A model generated the notes under the pieces. That model searched no databases. It saw nothing but the letters and a program-made list of their open reading frames with translations, and had not been told where the DNA came from. Positions 4,401 to 5,522 of a stretch of 5,522 nucleotides of DNA are shown here, in pieces; the first letter of the stretch is position 1; each line of letters opens with the position of its first letter. Made by a program: the position numbers and the translations under genes. This stretch comes from CAZBYL01 sp964496275 (GTDB taxonomy: Bacteria; Synergistota; Synergistia; Synergistales; Synergistaceae): positions 1-5,522 of the forward strand of contig CAZBYL010000087.1 in the NCBI GenBank assembly GCA_964496275.1, given 5' to 3'.

Positions 4401-4660
4401 TTTGAGCCGCCCACAACGCTGTCTATGCGGTCGATCCTTTTGTGCGCCTGTTTCGCGGATTGCTCCACAACGGCAATACGTTCCCTGTCATCGTCTATTT
4501 TTGTATCGAGAATAGACAAGCGACTATCGAGGCGGTCAATTGAGGCCTGCAATCCCAAAAGAGCGGCACGAAGCGGCGATATGATGATAAAGTTGACTGC
4601 CAACGCCGCGAATGAAATCATGCCTATGTAAACCGATATATTTTCCAGTGTAATTGTCAT
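4397..4660 (-). CDS. Small membrane protein with C-terminal coiled coil, lysis-associated
   Basis: The protein is 87 residues from the ATG at 4660-4658, which has a strong GAGGAGG site; that site overlaps the stop codon of the upstream peptidase gene. An in-frame upstream ATG at 4699 lies inside the peptidase gene and is unlikely to be used. One N-terminal membrane helix spans about 8-30 (ISVYIGMISFAALAVNFIII). A heptad-patterned helix follows (about 37-80, LQASIDRLDSRLSILDTKID ... RIDRID). Proteins with this shape are common beside phage holins in Firmicutes, where they are left as unknown or called XhlA-like, although true XhlA has its membrane helix at the C-terminus. It could be a holin partner, an antiholin or a third coiled-coil membrane protein of the disruption machinery. 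Confidence 0.72.
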   Translation of the reverse strand: MTITLENISVYIGMISFAALAVNFIIISPLRAALLGLQASIDRLDSRLSILDTKIDDDRERIAVVEQSAKQAHKRIDRIDSVVGGSK

Positions 4661-4673
4661 TTTATCCTCCTCC

Positions 4674-5075
4674 TCAGAACGCGAATATCTTTCCGCCACG
4701 CTTAGCCTTCTTGCTTGCGTCTACGTCGATGTGCACGCCGGTATTTGTTTTTCCGCGGATAAGGTAACAATATTGGAGAGCCGGAAGCTGTCCGGCCAGA
4801 TAAAGCTGCTTTATTACCTCTCCGAGCTGCTTATTAATCATTCCGACGGCGTAGATGTCGGCGGCAAGTCCGATGATGTGAGCCGAGTTCGGCACGCTTC
4901 CGGAGAGCTTCGCGTTATGCTTTGCGCACCTCGTGCCGCATTCGATTTTAAGGGGACGATCTATGGCGTCTCGTATGCGCTGGCAATACTCCACTACCAG
5001 CGGACTGATATTGTTTTTTTTACAACATTTACAGGCAAACTCCGCACGGCTGAAATTTTTTGTCATGTCGCCCAT
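4674..5075 (-). CDS. M15-family zinc peptidase (phage endolysin or carboxypeptidase)
   Basis: The protein is 133 residues from ATG 5075-5073, chosen for its AAGGAGG six bases upstream; that site lies inside the end of the transglycosylase gene, and a start at 5102 would lack one. It matches the compact phage-type Peptidase_M15_3 family, which cuts D-Ala-containing stem peptides of peptidoglycan. The N-terminal NFSRAEFACKCCKK is the usual opening. Arg49 in IECGTRCAKHNA is the conserved family arginine. Zinc ligands are predicted as His66 (SAH-IIG), Asp73 (AAD) and His115 (GVHIDVD). The C-terminus RGGKIFAF is typical. A catalytic acidic residue next to the last His is present in HIDVD. It has no signal sequence, so it depends on a holin or other export. 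It is coupled to the transglycosylase gene with a one-base gap. Confidence 0.92.
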   Translation of the reverse strand: MGDMTKNFSRAEFACKCCKKNNISPLVVEYCQRIRDAIDRPLKIECGTRCAKHNAKLSGSVPNSAHIIGLAADIYAVGMINKQLGEVIKQLYLAGQLPALQYCYLIRGKTNTGVHIDVDASKKAKRGGKIFAF

Positions 5076-5076
5076 C

Positions 5077-5522
5077 TTAAACCTCCTTAAGCCACTGTTC
5101 ATACCTCAAATACAGAGCATAAACATTCCGTGCGTAACTACTGTTGCTGCCCCCGCCGTTATATCGCCCAGCCGCATCGCGTATCACGGCAGGCGTTATA
5201 TCTCTACTGCCTATCTTCGTGGCAAGATGCGCCGCCCCGTAGCGGATGTTTTTGTCCGGGTCGAGCAGGGCGCTTATAACACAGCCGCCCTTGTCCGCCG
5301 CCGACAGATATCCCCAAGCAGTTGGCACCATAAGTTGCATGAGCCCATAGCTCGTAGCTATTTTGTCTGTGGTCAGCCCTGTAGTTGCTGATATCTCCTT
5401 ACAACGTGCGAGATGGTCTCGCTCATATCCCGGCTCGTACTTGCTTACTCCGGGCTGTCCGCCCGACTCCTGTTGGATAACGGCCAAAATAAGAGCCGCC
5501 GGACATTTCGTCCTGCCGCTCC
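5077..5522 (-). CDS. Lytic transglycosylase, SLT/GH23 domain (5' end beyond the window)
   Basis: This is partial: the frame stays open to the right edge, where the residues before AVIQQESGG read GSGRTKCPAALIL, so the TTG at 5487 is not the true start. The visible about 148 residues hold most of a GH23 domain, which cleaves the MurNAc-GlcNAc bond to give an anhydro product. Catalytic Glu is in QQESGG, followed by the SYGLMQLMVPTAWGY (GLMQ) motif, then LDPDKNIRYGAAHLATKI and AAGRYNGGG (the AYNxG motif). About 25 residues separate the Glu motif from GLMQ, with a charged insertion YEPGYERDHLARCKE that resembles phage-encoded members. It overlaps no gene and ends one base before the peptidase start. 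It may be the soluble endolysin or, if longer upstream, a tail-associated enzyme. Confidence 0.9.
   Translation of the reverse strand, partial: SGRTKCPAALILAVIQQESGGQPGVSKYEPGYERDHLARCKEISATTGLTTDKIATSYGLMQLMVPTAWGYLSAADKGGCVISALLDPDKNIRYGAAHLATKIGSRDITPAVIRDAAGRYNGGGSNSSYARNVYALYLRYEQWLKEV

Larger units (their letters stand above)
1964..5522. mobile_element. Left end of a prophage integrated at tRNA-Arg (continues past the right edge)
   Basis: The element starts at the tRNA-Arg 3' fragment. It contains an intact inward-pointing tyrosine integrase and then a convergent phage lysis operon. Cell-wall hydrolases and holin-like and spanin-like genes identify it as phage rather than a plasmid or conjugative island. 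Integrase and lysis genes at the same end of a prophage is less common than the lambda order, but it follows if attP lies on the far side of int from the lysis genes. Its genes look undamaged, unlike the tail-fibre relic to the left. Confidence 0.75.

Noticed and set aside
4134..4631. Plus-strand 165-residue ORF opposite the holin region
   Set aside because: It is antisense to coupled minus-strand lysis genes that have start signals, membrane segments and coiled coils.
1..5522. CRISPR array or retron
   Set aside because: No regularly spaced repeats with unique spacers, and no reverse transcriptase-like frame, are present. The only repeats are short att-type words and the pair around the toxin-antitoxin operon.

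Overview
The window looks like a junction between integrated elements in a bacterial chromosome. Strong AGGAGG-type ribosome binding sites and extended -10 promoters suggest a Firmicute-type genome. The lysis genes include proteins shaped like spanins, which only phages of hosts with an outer membrane need, and the fragment at the extreme left may end like an outer-membrane barrel. Together these point, as inference only, to a diderm Firmicute (Negativicutes) or another Gram-negative host.

Region 1 (1-435): the end of one element or region. It holds two convergent gene ends that share a terminator, an AT-rich non-coding stretch, and an 18-20 nt sequence at about 416-435 that matches the 3' end of an alanine-type tRNA or tmRNA, including an encoded CCA. 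This is probably one half of an attachment site.

Region 2 (436-1963): decayed phage sequence plus a passenger. It contains a terminator, a tail-fibre N-terminal pseudogene with two in-frame stops (minus strand), and a complete RelB/DinJ-RelE/ParE-type toxin-antitoxin operon (minus strand). That operon sits between two nearly identical hairpin terminators. Next to it is a possible gene-end fragment. The region ends with a strong bidirectional terminator.

Region 3 (1964-2171): the 3' half of a tRNA-Arg(ACG) gene on the minus strand, 45 nt long and lacking its 5' half. It is followed by repeat-rich DNA and the integrase promoter, which together form a classic tyrosine-integrase attachment end.

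Region 4 (2172-5522): the left end of a prophage. A full-length P4-type tyrosine integrase (plus strand) faces a minus-strand lysis operon. In transcription order the operon encodes a lytic transglycosylase (cut by the window edge), an M15 L,D-peptidase or carboxypeptidase, a small membrane/coiled-coil protein, a two-helix holin candidate, an Rz-like inner-membrane coiled-coil protein, and an overlapping secreted coiled-coil protein with a C-terminal glycine-zipper membrane segment. One terminator lies between the convergent int gene and lysis operon. The most original feature is the last gene pair, which has the overlapping layout of Rz/Rz1 but no lipoprotein partner.
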